The notes beneath the pieces were generated by a model that saw only the letters and a program-made list of their open reading frames with translations, was not told where the DNA came from and did not search any database. Source: a virus. From it: a stretch of 31,210 nt of DNA. The DNA lies in the IMG/VR virus record IMGVR_UViG_3300007539_000114, positions 1-31,210 of that record; one strand, 5' to 3'. Shown piece after piece: positions 16,601 through 23,723 of the stretch (position 1 is the stretch's first letter; the number at the start of each line of letters is the position of its first letter). A program made the position numbers and the translations under genes.

Positions 16601-18331
16601 GACACTACTGGTAATGCTGCAACCGCATCTGCCCTTGCAACTTCGCGCACGCTTAGCGTCAGCGGTGATGCTTCTGGTAGCGTTAGCTTCGACGGTAGCG
16701 CTGATGCTGACATCGCGCTCACGATTGCGGCTGGTGCAGTTGACAACAGCATGCTCGCTAACGACGGCTTTAGCCTCTCGCTTAACGGCAGCGCTCAAGA
16801 AGACATCAACCTTGGCGACAGCCTCGACTTCAACGGCACTGCTAACCAGGTTGACATCGCTTACTCGGCGTCTGGTAATGATCTTACCTTCAGCCTCCCA
16901 AGCACGATCAACGTAGACACCTCTGGTAATGCGGCCACTGCTACTGCACTGGCAACTTCGCGCACCTTGAGCGTCTCTGGTGATGCAACGGGCTCTGCTT
17001 CTTTCGACGGGTCTGCTAACGCTGACATCGCTTTGACCATCGCGTCAGGCGCAGTCGATAACAGCATGCTTGCTAACGATGGGTTTAGCCTCCTGGTGGA
17101 TAGTGTCTCTCAAGAAGACATCAACCTTGGAGACAGCCTTAACTTCATCAGTGGGCAGGACATCGACATCGCCTACAACAGCACCACCAACCAGCTCAGC
17201 ATCGCGCTCGAAGGTACTATCGACAGCGATACTACTGGAAACGCTGCAAGCGCTGATAAGTGGTCTGCGGGTCGCACCATCTCCCTCGGAGGCGATCTTG
17301 GAGGCTCTGTAGTTGTTGATGGGTCTTCTGACGCAACGCTTACTGCGACCATCCAGTCCGGTAGCGTTGAGAATAGCATGCTCGCTAACAGCCAGATCAC
17401 TCTCGCGGCTGACTCTGGCTCTAACGACCCAGTGGCGCTCGGTGAGACGATCACTATCTCTGGTACTGCTAATGAGATCGAGACGGCTGCTGCTGGTTCT
17501 AACCAGATCACCATCGGCCTTCCGAATAACGTTACCATCGGCAATAACCTCACCGTGAGCAACGACCTCACAGTCTCAAGCGGTGATGTAGAGTTGACTG
17601 ACGGGACGCTCTCTATCCTTGGTGGAGGTGCTTCTATCAGCGGCACTGTAACCATCAACGGAACGCACACCATCAACGGCAGCCTCATCGCTAACTCTGC
17701 GACGATGAAGTTTGAAGACAGCCTCCTGGAGCTCGGCTACACGAACACCAGCGCTGTTGACCACGGCTTCTTCTCTAAGCACAGCGATGGCGACTATGTT
17801 GGTATGGCCTTCGATCAGTCTGCTGGCGAGTTTATCGCTTTCAAGACTGGCACCAAGCCTGCCTCGACTGTAGACACTACCGCTGGTGATTATGCAGCTG
17901 CTGACCTCCGCGTTGACAGCCTCCAGGCAGGTGGTGATGTTGTTGCGAGCTCCGCGCTCATCAACAAGGCCGCTAAGAGCCAGTTTAACAAGCTCAGCTT
18001 CGCATCTGTCTCTGGGTCGAACACCACGCTCTCGGGCTCTCAGCTCGTCGGCGGCGCGATCCTTAGAGACGCAACTAACGATGAGACTGATGCAACGGCA
18101 ACGGCTGCTCAGATCGTCGCTGCGATGCCTGCTGAGGCGCGTGTTGCTGACATGACCTTCGAGTTTAAGATCATCGTGTCTAACAGCTCTGCGGGTTATA
18201 GCTTCACCGCTGGCTCTGGTGTAACCATTGTCGGAAGCTCTAGCTACCTTGTTGATGGCGTCCATAACTACCTGGTCCGTATTACCAACGCGACCGCGAG
18301 TAGCGAGGCGGTAACTATCTACAAGGCATAA
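13637..18331 (+). CDS. Giant beta-repeat tail fibre protein (1564 aa)
   Basis: This second giant fibre is translationally coupled to the first (TAATG, AGGAG six bases upstream). The N-terminus PETNNTHDLGTSTYKWATVH (6-25) and NLTVSGTSTTLD followed by EDPLLRLAKSN and DIGFFGEI (about 45-86) match modules common in T4-like and cyanophage fibres. About eleven repeats of roughly 105 residues follow, each with (T/S)RT(I/L)S-x-x-GD-x-xGS, FDGS(A)D, VDNSMLAN and EVEVAY. A second copy of the GFF module (FEDSLLELGYTN onward) closes the array, followed by a C-terminal tip ending TIYKA. The repeats are likely beta-strand units in a trimeric shaft. Function: host attachment, inferred from family and size. 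Confidence 0.85.
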   Translation: MASVRPETNNTHDLGTSTYKWATVHAVDVQAATITTSGDVEIGGNLTVSGTSTTLDVSTITVEDPLLRLAKSNSADSVDIGFFGEIVDGATTEYVGLYRDASDGKFKFFESASAAPTTTVSGGSTATVVANIEGSLTGNADTATSAAALTTARTISISGDASGSVSFDGSADADIALTIGSGAVDNAMLANSTLTFSDGTNSEALALGATLEIGGTANEVEVAYSAANNKFTVGLPDDVSIAGDLTVSGTINATIEGTSDQANSLATARTISLGGDLGGSASFDGSADITITATIQSGSVDNSMLANDGFSLKLAGVSQEDINLGDALNFAGTSNEVEVAYDSASNTLTFGLPSSITAALVGNASTASAWQTARTLSLGGDLGGSVSIDGSADATLTATIQSGSVDNSMLANSGITVGDGTTSEAIALGGSFSIEGTSNEVEVSYDSANDRFSVGLPSSVSGLSSVSATSLAGELTGNASTATKLATSRTLSISGDASGSASFDGSANADIALTIAAGAVDNSMLANDGISLQLGGVAQEDINLGDSLNFAGTANEVEVAYASASNTLQFGLPSTISAALSGNASTASAWQSSRTISLAGDLGGSVSVDGSADATLTATIQAGSVDNSMLANDGITVSDGTNSEEIQLGQTFTIAGTSSEVDVAYVAGDNKFNISLPATINADTTGNASTASALATSRSIALSGDVTGSGSFDGSGDLTISTTLAGGTALTFSDGTNSEALDLGSTITLQGTSSEVDVSYDTSSNTYTVALPATVSADLSGNATSADALSTARTIALSGDVTGSGSFDGSANLTISTTLAGGTALTFSDGTNSEALSLGSTLEIGGTANEVEVAYSSAANKFTVGLPDDVTIAGDLTVSGTITGTVNANSATATKLATARTISLGGDLGGSASFDGSADITITSTIQSGAVDNSMLANDHIGLKLGGVAQENIALGDDLDFVAGQDLDIAYNSTTNALTFSLESEIDSDTTGNAATASALATSRTLSVSGDASGSVSFDGSADADIALTIAAGAVDNSMLANDGFSLSLNGSAQEDINLGDSLDFNGTANQVDIAYSASGNDLTFSLPSTINVDTSGNAATATALATSRTLSVSGDATGSASFDGSANADIALTIASGAVDNSMLANDGFSLLVDSVSQEDINLGDSLNFISGQDIDIAYNSTTNQLSIALEGTIDSDTTGNAASADKWSAGRTISLGGDLGGSVVVDGSSDATLTATIQSGSVENSMLANSQITLAADSGSNDPVALGETITISGTANEIETAAAGSNQITIGLPNNVTIGNNLTVSNDLTVSSGDVELTDGTLSILGGGASISGTVTINGTHTINGSLIANSATMKFEDSLLELGYTNTSAVDHGFFSKHSDGDYVGMAFDQSAGEFIAFKTGTKPASTVDTTAGDYAAADLRVDSLQAGGDVVASSALINKAAKSQFNKLSFASVSGSNTTLSGSQLVGGAILRDATNDETDATATAAQIVAAMPAEARVADMTFEFKIIVSNSSAGYSFTAGSGVTIVGSSSYLVDGVHNYLVRITNATASSEAVTIYKA
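14084..17392 (+). repeat. Array of about eleven ~105-residue beta repeats in the second fibre
   Basis: Eleven copies of the unit (A/T)(T/S)(A/S)RT(I/L)S-x-x-GD-x-xGS were counted by eye. Nine run on to VDNSMLAN or a close variant such as VENSMLAN or VDNAMLAN. Two adjacent copies (about 15700-16120) replace this with LAGGTALTFSDG. Protein conservation is high, but codons vary: the VDNSMLAN peptide is encoded by several different synonymous strings, for example at 14530, 15190, 16428 and 17053. Confidence 0.85.
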
Positions 18332-18499
18332 GCCTAGAGCCCTGTCAGCCACGGTGTGAAGAAGCAGCTTAAATCGTGCGACCTGGTGGCACTGCCATAG
18401 AAGGCAGACAGTCAGGTCTGACAGACACTCCTTTAGATTGATCCTTCGTAATATGAGGTGGTATTTTATCTGTAGCCTCTAAACTCTCGGAGACACATT
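18332..18499 (+). promoter_or_regulatory. Intergenic gap with promoter before the membrane-protein genes
   Basis: This 168-base gap holds a short hairpin CTGCC/GGCAG (18392-18407, loop of six) and an adjacent dyad GTCAG-GT-CTGAC (18411-18422), neither followed by a T tract. Then TTGATC (18438-18443) lies 18 bases upstream of TATTTT (18462-18467), which is preceded by TG to form the extended -10 TGGTATTTT. The leader to the ATG at 18500 would be about 25 bases and contains GGAGA. No reading frame is supported here. Confidence 0.5.
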
Positions 18500-18814
18500 A
18501 TGGATAAGATTATCGCCTTCTATAACCGCTACAAGAACGAGCTGCTTTGGGCGCTTGTCGGGGCCCTTGCTCTTTTCGCAGCGGTTTACTCTTACCAGCT
18601 GTTAATCGCGGCTGGTGCTTTGCTCTTTGGCGCTCAACAGACCCAGGCTAAAGCTGGTAAGAAGCGCCGGGAGCAGATCAAAGACATCCACCAGGAAGCT
18701 CAGGACTTTGATGTTAAAGTTGAGGAGCTCCAGGTTAAAGAGCAAGAACAACGCTCCGCTGCTGGAAAGAAGGCGGCTAAAGACGTTGACGACTTTATAG
18801 ATGGAGAGTGGTAA
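18500..18814 (+). CDS. Single-pass membrane protein with charged coiled-coil tail (104 aa)
   Basis: A long hydrophobic segment (about 15-43, LLWALVGALALFAAVYSYQL then LLIAAGALLF) follows a short charged N-terminus. The remaining 60 residues are very polar, with K, E and Q heptads suggesting a cytoplasmic or periplasmic coiled coil. GGAGA lies six bases before the ATG. It is first of three small overlapping membrane-protein genes. Inference: part of a lysis cassette, as holin or spanin-like protein, but no family motif is visible and no endolysin occurs in this window. A tail or membrane-associated role is also possible. Confidence 0.7.
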   Translation: MDKIIAFYNRYKNELLWALVGALALFAAVYSYQLLIAAGALLFGAQQTQAKAGKKRREQIKDIHQEAQDFDVKVEELQVKEQEQRSAAGKKAAKDVDDFIDGEW

Positions 18815-19230
18815 TGATTAAGACTCTCCTTATAAGTAGCCTCCTCATGTTTACCGCATCCTTTGGGGTGTGGATTAAAACCGACGGTACTGAGCTCACA
18901 GTGCCTTGTCCCGACGACTTCAGTGTAGAGCGCCTTCGCTTGCCACTGGGTTGCACTGCGGAGATGCCAGGTGTCTGGCTGTCTGTAGATCGGTATAGAG
19001 AGATGGAGGTCGAGCTCGCGGAAGCTAGAGCTACAATACAATCCAAAGCAGAACAAATTACTGCACTGGAGGCGCGGGTTAGCGCTCTGGAAGGTCAGCT
19101 GCTCGTTTGTACTGCTGTGCCAGAGTGTCCAGCCTGCCCTAATAACTTCTTTCAACATACAATGACTGGCGCTGCTATCGGCACAGTTATCTCACTAGGA
19201 GGGTGTGCCGCATGGACTCTATCTCAATAA
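18814..19230 (+). CDS. Membrane protein with N- and C-terminal hydrophobic segments (138 aa)
   Basis: I chose the ATG at 18814, which overlaps the previous stop as TAATG and has GGAGAG five bases upstream, over a GTG at 18808. The N-terminus MIKTLLISSLLMFTASFGVW resembles a signal peptide or anchor. A coiled coil follows at about 68-100 (ELAEARATIQSKAEQITALE). Cysteines cluster in CTAVPECPACP. The C-terminus has a second hydrophobic stretch, GAAIGTVISLGGCAAW. With both ends hydrophobic and a coiled coil between, it could link or lie between membranes, as some spanins do, but it is not recognised. It overlaps the next gene by 19 bases. Confidence 0.7.
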   Translation: MIKTLLISSLLMFTASFGVWIKTDGTELTVPCPDDFSVERLRLPLGCTAEMPGVWLSVDRYREMEVELAEARATIQSKAEQITALEARVSALEGQLLVCTAVPECPACPNNFFQHTMTGAAIGTVISLGGCAAWTLSQ

Positions 19231-19481
19231 CCACATTAGCAGGCATCGCTGGTGTCGCAGGCTTCTTATATACTTATATTAAAGACCGCTATGAAAGCGG
19301 GAAAGCTATTGGCTCCCTGGAAGAGCGCGTCAGTAATCTGGAGCGCGGTAATGAAGTCTTGGAGCAGCTTACGAATACACTTACAGAAACACGCTTGGCT
19401 GTTGCCCGCCTGGAGCAGAAGGTGGATAGCATCTCTACTTGGGTCCAGACTCAGCAGCAAAATCAGAACAACGGAAACTAG
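19212..19481 (+). CDS. Single-pass membrane protein with coiled coil (89 aa)
   Basis: The ATG at 19212 has AGGAGGG eight bases upstream, better than the in-frame GTG at 19203. The protein has an N-terminal hydrophobic segment (about 5-24, ITTLAGIAGVAGFLYTYIKD), a heptad-rich coiled coil (GSLEERVSNLERGNEVLEQL onward) and a Q/N-rich tail. This arrangement fits small phage membrane proteins of holin-like type, though no specific holin family is recognised. It overlaps the upstream membrane protein by 19 bases and lies ten bases before thyX, so all are probably in one transcript. Confidence 0.68.
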   Translation: MDSISITTLAGIAGVAGFLYTYIKDRYESGKAIGSLEERVSNLERGNEVLEQLTNTLTETRLAVARLEQKVDSISTWVQTQQQNQNNGN

Positions 19482-19491
19482 GAGTGGCCTG

Positions 19492-20193
19492 ATGGAGTCG
19501 CATATCGACTTATATAATGACGACATCGGGGTTTTGTCTCTGATCGACTGGATGGGAGACGACGCTAGAGCAGCGCACGCTGCGCGTGTGTCTTTTCTTA
19601 GAGATGATGAAATCCTTACTAGTGAAGGCGACCTTACCGCTAAAGATAAGAAGCTAATCACCTTCCTGTTGAGGGAGCGCCACACCTCTCCGTTTGAGCA
19701 TAGCACCATCAGCTTCCGCATGAAGGTGCCTCTATATATCAGGGCCCAGGTGATGCGTCATAGGACCTTCAGCTTCAACGAGGTGAGCCGTAGATATACT
19801 AGCGAGTGCATCGAGTTCCATGTACCGCGAGAGCTCCGTAAACAAGCAGATAAGAACCTCCAGTGCAGCACTGATGAGGTGGTCTACAATAACGATAAAC
19901 TAGTTAATGCTATGCGAGATCAAGTAGACAACGCTTATCGCTGCTACCAGATGTTATTAGATTGTGGAGTGGCGCGAGAGCAGGCTAGAGCAGTCCTGCC
20001 TCAAAACATGTATACCACCTTCTGGATGACCGGCAGCCTCCACAATTACATTAAGTTTCTACAGCTTCGACTAGACCCGCATGCCCAGCCCGAAGTGCAA
20101 GAGCTCGCTAAAGCCATGTATCTCATGCTCAGCGACATCTTCCCCGAGACTATGGCTGTACTTAAGGACTTGGGTATCTTAAATGAAGAGTAA
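19492..20193 (+). CDS. thyX: FAD-dependent thymidylate synthase ThyX
   Basis: This 233-residue enzyme carries the ThyX signature RHRTFSFNEVSRRY (89-102), matching RHR-x7-8-S-x-R-Y, together with HTSPFEH (64-70) and a C-terminal arginine/asparagine-rich substrate region. It makes dTMP from dUMP using methylene-tetrahydrofolate, FAD and NADPH. The frame is open farther upstream, to 19252, but TAGGAG lies seven bases before the ATG at 19492, and the upstream extension is another frame of the preceding membrane-protein gene. It overlaps the dCMP deaminase gene by 11 bases, so both steps of dTMP supply are co-expressed. Confidence 0.97.
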   Translation: MESHIDLYNDDIGVLSLIDWMGDDARAAHAARVSFLRDDEILTSEGDLTAKDKKLITFLLRERHTSPFEHSTISFRMKVPLYIRAQVMRHRTFSFNEVSRRYTSECIEFHVPRELRKQADKNLQCSTDEVVYNNDKLVNAMRDQVDNAYRCYQMLLDCGVAREQARAVLPQNMYTTFWMTGSLHNYIKFLQLRLDPHAQPEVQELAKAMYLMLSDIFPETMAVLKDLGILNEE

Positions 20194-20734
20194 GCACCTG
20201 CAACACCGCATTAAGACTTGTCTATCGCTGGCTGAGCTGTCGCCTTGCAAGAGGAGGCAGTTCGGTTGTGTGATTATAGACCCTAAGTCTAACGTCATGC
20301 TTAGCGAAGGTTATAACGGTAATCTTCGTGGCGGGACGGAGCTCTGCGGTGGCGCTGTGTGTGATAGACGAGATATTGAGTCTGGCACCCAGCTTGAAGT
20401 TGGCTGTGTCCATGCCGAGCAGAACGCGATATATAATGCTGCTCGTTTAGGGACACCTTTAGCTGGCTCCTGGTTTATAGTTAATGGTGAGCCTTGTAGA
20501 CTATGCGCTAAAGCTATAGTGCAGGTGGGCGCGTCCAAAGTGATCTGCATCGACGGAGGTTATTCTTGCTCCGAAGGTGTAGAGCTCCTGAAGAAGAGTG
20601 ATGTAGAAGTCGTTAAAGTTAATAAAGACTTAAGCGATGTCGCTAAGGCCATTGATGCTCGTCTCGGGGCGACTTATATCAGGCCAATGCGACCAGCGGA
20701 GATGACTAAGAGCCCCTTCTCACTACCTACCTAA
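20183..20734 (+). CDS. Deoxycytidylate (dCMP) deaminase
   Basis: This 183-residue zinc deaminase has HAE at 77-79 and PCRLC at 104-108, the two zinc-binding and catalytic motifs, with additional cysteines C22, C55 and C60 that may bind a second zinc as in several dCMP deaminases. It converts dCMP to dUMP, the substrate of the adjacent ThyX. The ATG lies inside the end of thyX and lacks a well-spaced ribosome site (AAGGA is 14 bases away), so it probably depends on coupling. A general deoxycytidine-type deaminase cannot be excluded from motifs alone, but the ThyX partner favours dCMP. Confidence 0.92.
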   Translation: MKSKHLQHRIKTCLSLAELSPCKRRQFGCVIIDPKSNVMLSEGYNGNLRGGTELCGGAVCDRRDIESGTQLEVGCVHAEQNAIYNAARLGTPLAGSWFIVNGEPCRLCAKAIVQVGASKVICIDGGYSCSEGVELLKKSDVEVVKVNKDLSDVAKAIDARLGATYIRPMRPAEMTKSPFSLPT

Positions 20735-20747
20735 AAGCCTGATGATA

Positions 20748-20756
20748 TGTTATTAT
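20748..20756 (+). promoter_or_regulatory. Probable promoter of the head gene block
   Basis: TGTTATTAT (20748-20756) is an extended -10 element in the short gap between the deaminase and portal genes, 35 bases before the portal ATG. No good -35 is visible at 16-18 bases. Confidence 0.5.
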
Positions 20757-20790
20757 TTAGCACTATCATTAAGAGAGCGAGGTAAACACC

Positions 20791-22257
20791 ATGAATATTT
20801 TCCAACGTGTCGCGACCTGGGTCGGACTGGGCAATAATAATAGCGACTATATCCCTGACGATCTTATCAAGGCGCTGCCGCCTCCAGATAAGGACGCTCC
20901 AGAACCGGGCGCCATCCAAGTGGCGGCTACCGATATAGCTAACTCCTACATGATGGCCAACGCCACTGATGAGAATATGCCAGAGTCGCATCGCGGGCTG
21001 GACTACAATCAGCTTAAGGCCATGTCTAGGATGCCGCTTATCGCTGCCATTATCCAGACTCGGATTAACCAGATCGCTGAGTTTGCTAAGCCTTCGCAAG
21101 AGGGAGACGACATCGGTTTCCAGATCAGGCTTAAAGATAGAGCTGCCATCCCATCAGATGATGATCTGCTAACTATCCAGCAGATATACGATTTTATGCT
21201 TAGCTGCGGAGACAACCGCATTGATTTCGAGTCTAACTTCGAGGCGTTCTTACGCATGTTAGTTAGAGACAGCCTCACTTACGACCAGGCTTGTTTTGAA
21301 GTAGTCAGAAGCAGAAGCGGTAATGTAGCTGGCTTTATGAATGTAGACAGCTCGACTATCCGACGCGCTAAGATGTCAGAGCAGGAGCGCGAGAAGGGAC
21401 GACGCGATCCAGAAGGCATCCACTTCGTCCAGGTACATCAGAACAAAGTTAAGGCGCAGTTTGGCGCTAAAGACATGTGCTTCGGTATTAGACGGCCTCG
21501 CTCAGAGATTAGATTTAAAGGCTACGGCTTCCCCGAGCTCGAAGAGTCTATCGGAGTGATGACCAACCTGCTTAACGCTGAAATCTATAACGCCAGCAAC
21601 TTCACTAACGGCATCTCGGTAAGTGGTATTGTCGCAGTTAAGACTAAGATGAACCCGCAGCTCTTCCGCGCATTTAGACGCGAGTTTTATGCGATGTTAA
21701 GCGGGGCCCATAACTCTAAGAAGACTCCGTTGATCCAGCTCGATCCCGATAATAACGAGGATTTAAAGGCACTTAACTTGTCTCAGAGCAACGCAGAGAT
21801 GGAGTTTGAGAAGTGGATTAACTACAACATCAGGCAGCTCTGCGCCATCTTCCAGATCGACCCGGCTGAGGTCGGCTTCTCGTTTGGTGATGTCGGCGTT
21901 AAGTCTACACTTAACCAGCGTGGGCCTGTAGAGAAAGTCTTGATGAGTAAGGAGAAGGGACTTAGACCTCTGCTTCGCGCCATCGAGTCCTGGCTTAATA
22001 AGTATGTAGTTAACGAGCTCGATGAGAGGTTTGAGCTAGTCTTCACAGGTATGGACGTTACACCTGTTGAGAAGCAGCTAGAGATGGACATTAAGAAGGT
22101 GGGCGCGTTTATGACTGTAAACGAGATGCGAGCTGCCTATGACATGGAGCCTCTTCCTGGAGGTGATGTAATTCTAAACCAGGTCGCAGCAGCGGCTATA
22201 ATGCCCGCAGCCGTTAGCGCTGGAAATAAGGAGAGCGACGATGCCCAACCAAAGTAA
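20791..22257 (+). CDS. Portal protein
   Basis: This 488-residue protein has the expected length and features of a phage portal, the dodecameric ring at the capsid vertex through which terminase pumps DNA. Supporting segments are YGFPELEESI, a long helical stem region, and IFQIDPAEVGFSFGD, which corresponds to the common portal segment F-x-V-P-P-x-x-x-G. Near the C-terminus, FMTVNEMRAAYDMEPLPGGD matches the widespread T-x-N-E-x-R-x-x-x-G-L-x-P-x-x-G-G-D motif. GAGG lies eight bases before ATG. It overlaps the next gene by 17 bases. Confidence 0.93.
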   Translation: MNIFQRVATWVGLGNNNSDYIPDDLIKALPPPDKDAPEPGAIQVAATDIANSYMMANATDENMPESHRGLDYNQLKAMSRMPLIAAIIQTRINQIAEFAKPSQEGDDIGFQIRLKDRAAIPSDDDLLTIQQIYDFMLSCGDNRIDFESNFEAFLRMLVRDSLTYDQACFEVVRSRSGNVAGFMNVDSSTIRRAKMSEQEREKGRRDPEGIHFVQVHQNKVKAQFGAKDMCFGIRRPRSEIRFKGYGFPELEESIGVMTNLLNAEIYNASNFTNGISVSGIVAVKTKMNPQLFRAFRREFYAMLSGAHNSKKTPLIQLDPDNNEDLKALNLSQSNAEMEFEKWINYNIRQLCAIFQIDPAEVGFSFGDVGVKSTLNQRGPVEKVLMSKEKGLRPLLRAIESWLNKYVVNELDERFELVFTGMDVTPVEKQLEMDIKKVGAFMTVNEMRAAYDMEPLPGGDVILNQVAAAAIMPAAVSAGNKESDDAQPK

Positions 22258-23713
22258 GACATTTACAGTGCCTCAAGCTGTTAGAAACGCAGCTAAGCGT
22301 GGTTTAGAGCTTCGCAAGGAGCATGGGCGCGGCGGGTTAGACACTCGCCAAGCCAAGAAAGAAGGCGTGGGCTCTGGTGTCCAGCGTGCCTCTAATCTGA
22401 TCCAAGGCAAGGTCAGCTATGCCACCGTTAAAAGGATGCTCGCCTTCTTCCGTAGACACGAAGTATATAAGCGTGAAGGGCATCACAAGGACCGATCATC
22501 TGCGAGTTATATTAGCTGGTTGATCTGGGGAGGCGACCCAGGCTATTCCTGGGCTAGACGCATCGTTAAGCAGGAAGAGAAGGTCGAGAAGGGCAGCTTC
22601 TTAGCGACGGTTTTATTTGGTGATGACTTCCCTGAAGATGAGATGGAGGCAGAGGCTGCCCCTATTACTAGTTTTAGTGAGCTCCTCAAGGCAGCTAAGC
22701 GCAAGCCTGACTTTATGGATATAGCGGGTCGAGAGCGGATCGAGGCAGAGGCTGATGAAGAGACTGATGTTGATCCCGAAGATGTAGACCCAGCACCTGT
22801 ACCTGAAGACGCGATCCCTGCGGAAGAGCCGCCTCTATCTGATGCGGAGCTCGAAGAGGCTTTAGAAGAGTTTGGTGAAGAGTCTGATGATGAGGTCGAG
22901 AAGGGTGTTGTTGTATTAGACATCGCCAGCGGGGAAGAGGAGAAAGACGAAGAAGAAGAAGAAGATGACTCTTCACTTGCAGACACACTCCCGGCGCCAG
23001 AAGTGCCTCCGCCAGAGGTAGACCTGGCTCTGCAACTTATAGACTTTGTGCCTGATGTTATTGTGAGCCCCTATGACCATGTTAAGCTCAAGAAGATTGC
23101 TAAGAAGGGGCGCAAGCTCCACGGTGTAGAACGCGCAGCCAAGAAGCAGGGCCTATACATCATGCGAGGCCAGTGGGCCCACGTTGATCTCGATCTAGTG
23201 CAGGGCTACCTGTCTTTCATAGACGAGCCCGACATGAAGAAGAACGCTCTAGCTGTTGGCGGCGAAGCGATGTTAGCGGTCATCGAGAAGGCCGAGCCTA
23301 AAGTCCCAGAGAAGTATCTGGAAGGTCTGACGGGTGAAGAACGGGCTAAGCGCAAACGCGAGATACAGCGACGGCTTAAGGACAAGCAGAGCTATAAAGA
23401 GCTGCCTGGAGATAAGGACGCTAAGACTAAGCCCAGTAAGTATACCCGCTCTAGCTTCGCAGCTAAGGTCCGTGAAGAAGTTAAGAAGCCTGGTAAGGAC
23501 GAGTTTCTGCGGGCGGCGGCCAAAGTGTCTGGCATCAGCAAAACCATACTTGATGAGGTCTATGATCGCGGCATGAAGGCGTGGTCAACCAGCGGCCATC
23601 GGCCTGGGGCCTCACCGCAAGCATGGGCTAAAGCTAGAGTCTATTCCTTCTGTACGGGAGGCAAGACGAGAAGAACAGCCGACGCTGATTTATGGCGGAA
23701 GCACAAAAGCTAG
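22241..23713 (+). CDS. Multidomain acidic head-associated protein (490 aa)
   Basis: The N-terminal domain (about 8-112) contains VPQAVRNAAKRGLELRKEHG, a basic helical segment, and SYISWLIWGGDPGYSWARRI, a phage domain often found beside portal genes. A strongly acidic linker follows (about 130-260, with runs of E and D). A second folded region is about 262-350. The C-terminal domain (about 385-490) has the W-x-T/S-G-H-R-P-G-x-x-P-Q-x-W pattern and ends in DADLWRK; it resembles a conserved domain of unknown function in marine phages (DUF5824-like, from memory). AAGGAGAG precedes the ATG. Position suggests a head internal or assembly protein. Function unknown. Confidence 0.8.
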   Translation: MPNQSKTFTVPQAVRNAAKRGLELRKEHGRGGLDTRQAKKEGVGSGVQRASNLIQGKVSYATVKRMLAFFRRHEVYKREGHHKDRSSASYISWLIWGGDPGYSWARRIVKQEEKVEKGSFLATVLFGDDFPEDEMEAEAAPITSFSELLKAAKRKPDFMDIAGRERIEAEADEETDVDPEDVDPAPVPEDAIPAEEPPLSDAELEEALEEFGEESDDEVEKGVVVLDIASGEEEKDEEEEEDDSSLADTLPAPEVPPPEVDLALQLIDFVPDVIVSPYDHVKLKKIAKKGRKLHGVERAAKKQGLYIMRGQWAHVDLDLVQGYLSFIDEPDMKKNALAVGGEAMLAVIEKAEPKVPEKYLEGLTGEERAKRKREIQRRLKDKQSYKELPGDKDAKTKPSKYTRSSFAAKVREEVKKPGKDEFLRAAAKVSGISKTILDEVYDRGMKAWSTSGHRPGASPQAWAKARVYSFCTGGKTRRTADADLWRKHKS

Positions 23714-23723
23714 TGAAGACCAT

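Noticed and set aside
18392-18422. Rho-independent terminator after the second fibre
   Set aside because: Stems are only five bases, and no T tract follows.
19252-19491. Upstream extension of ThyX to 19252
   Set aside because: It overlaps the coiled-coil membrane-protein gene in another frame, and a clear TAGGAG supports the ATG at 19492.
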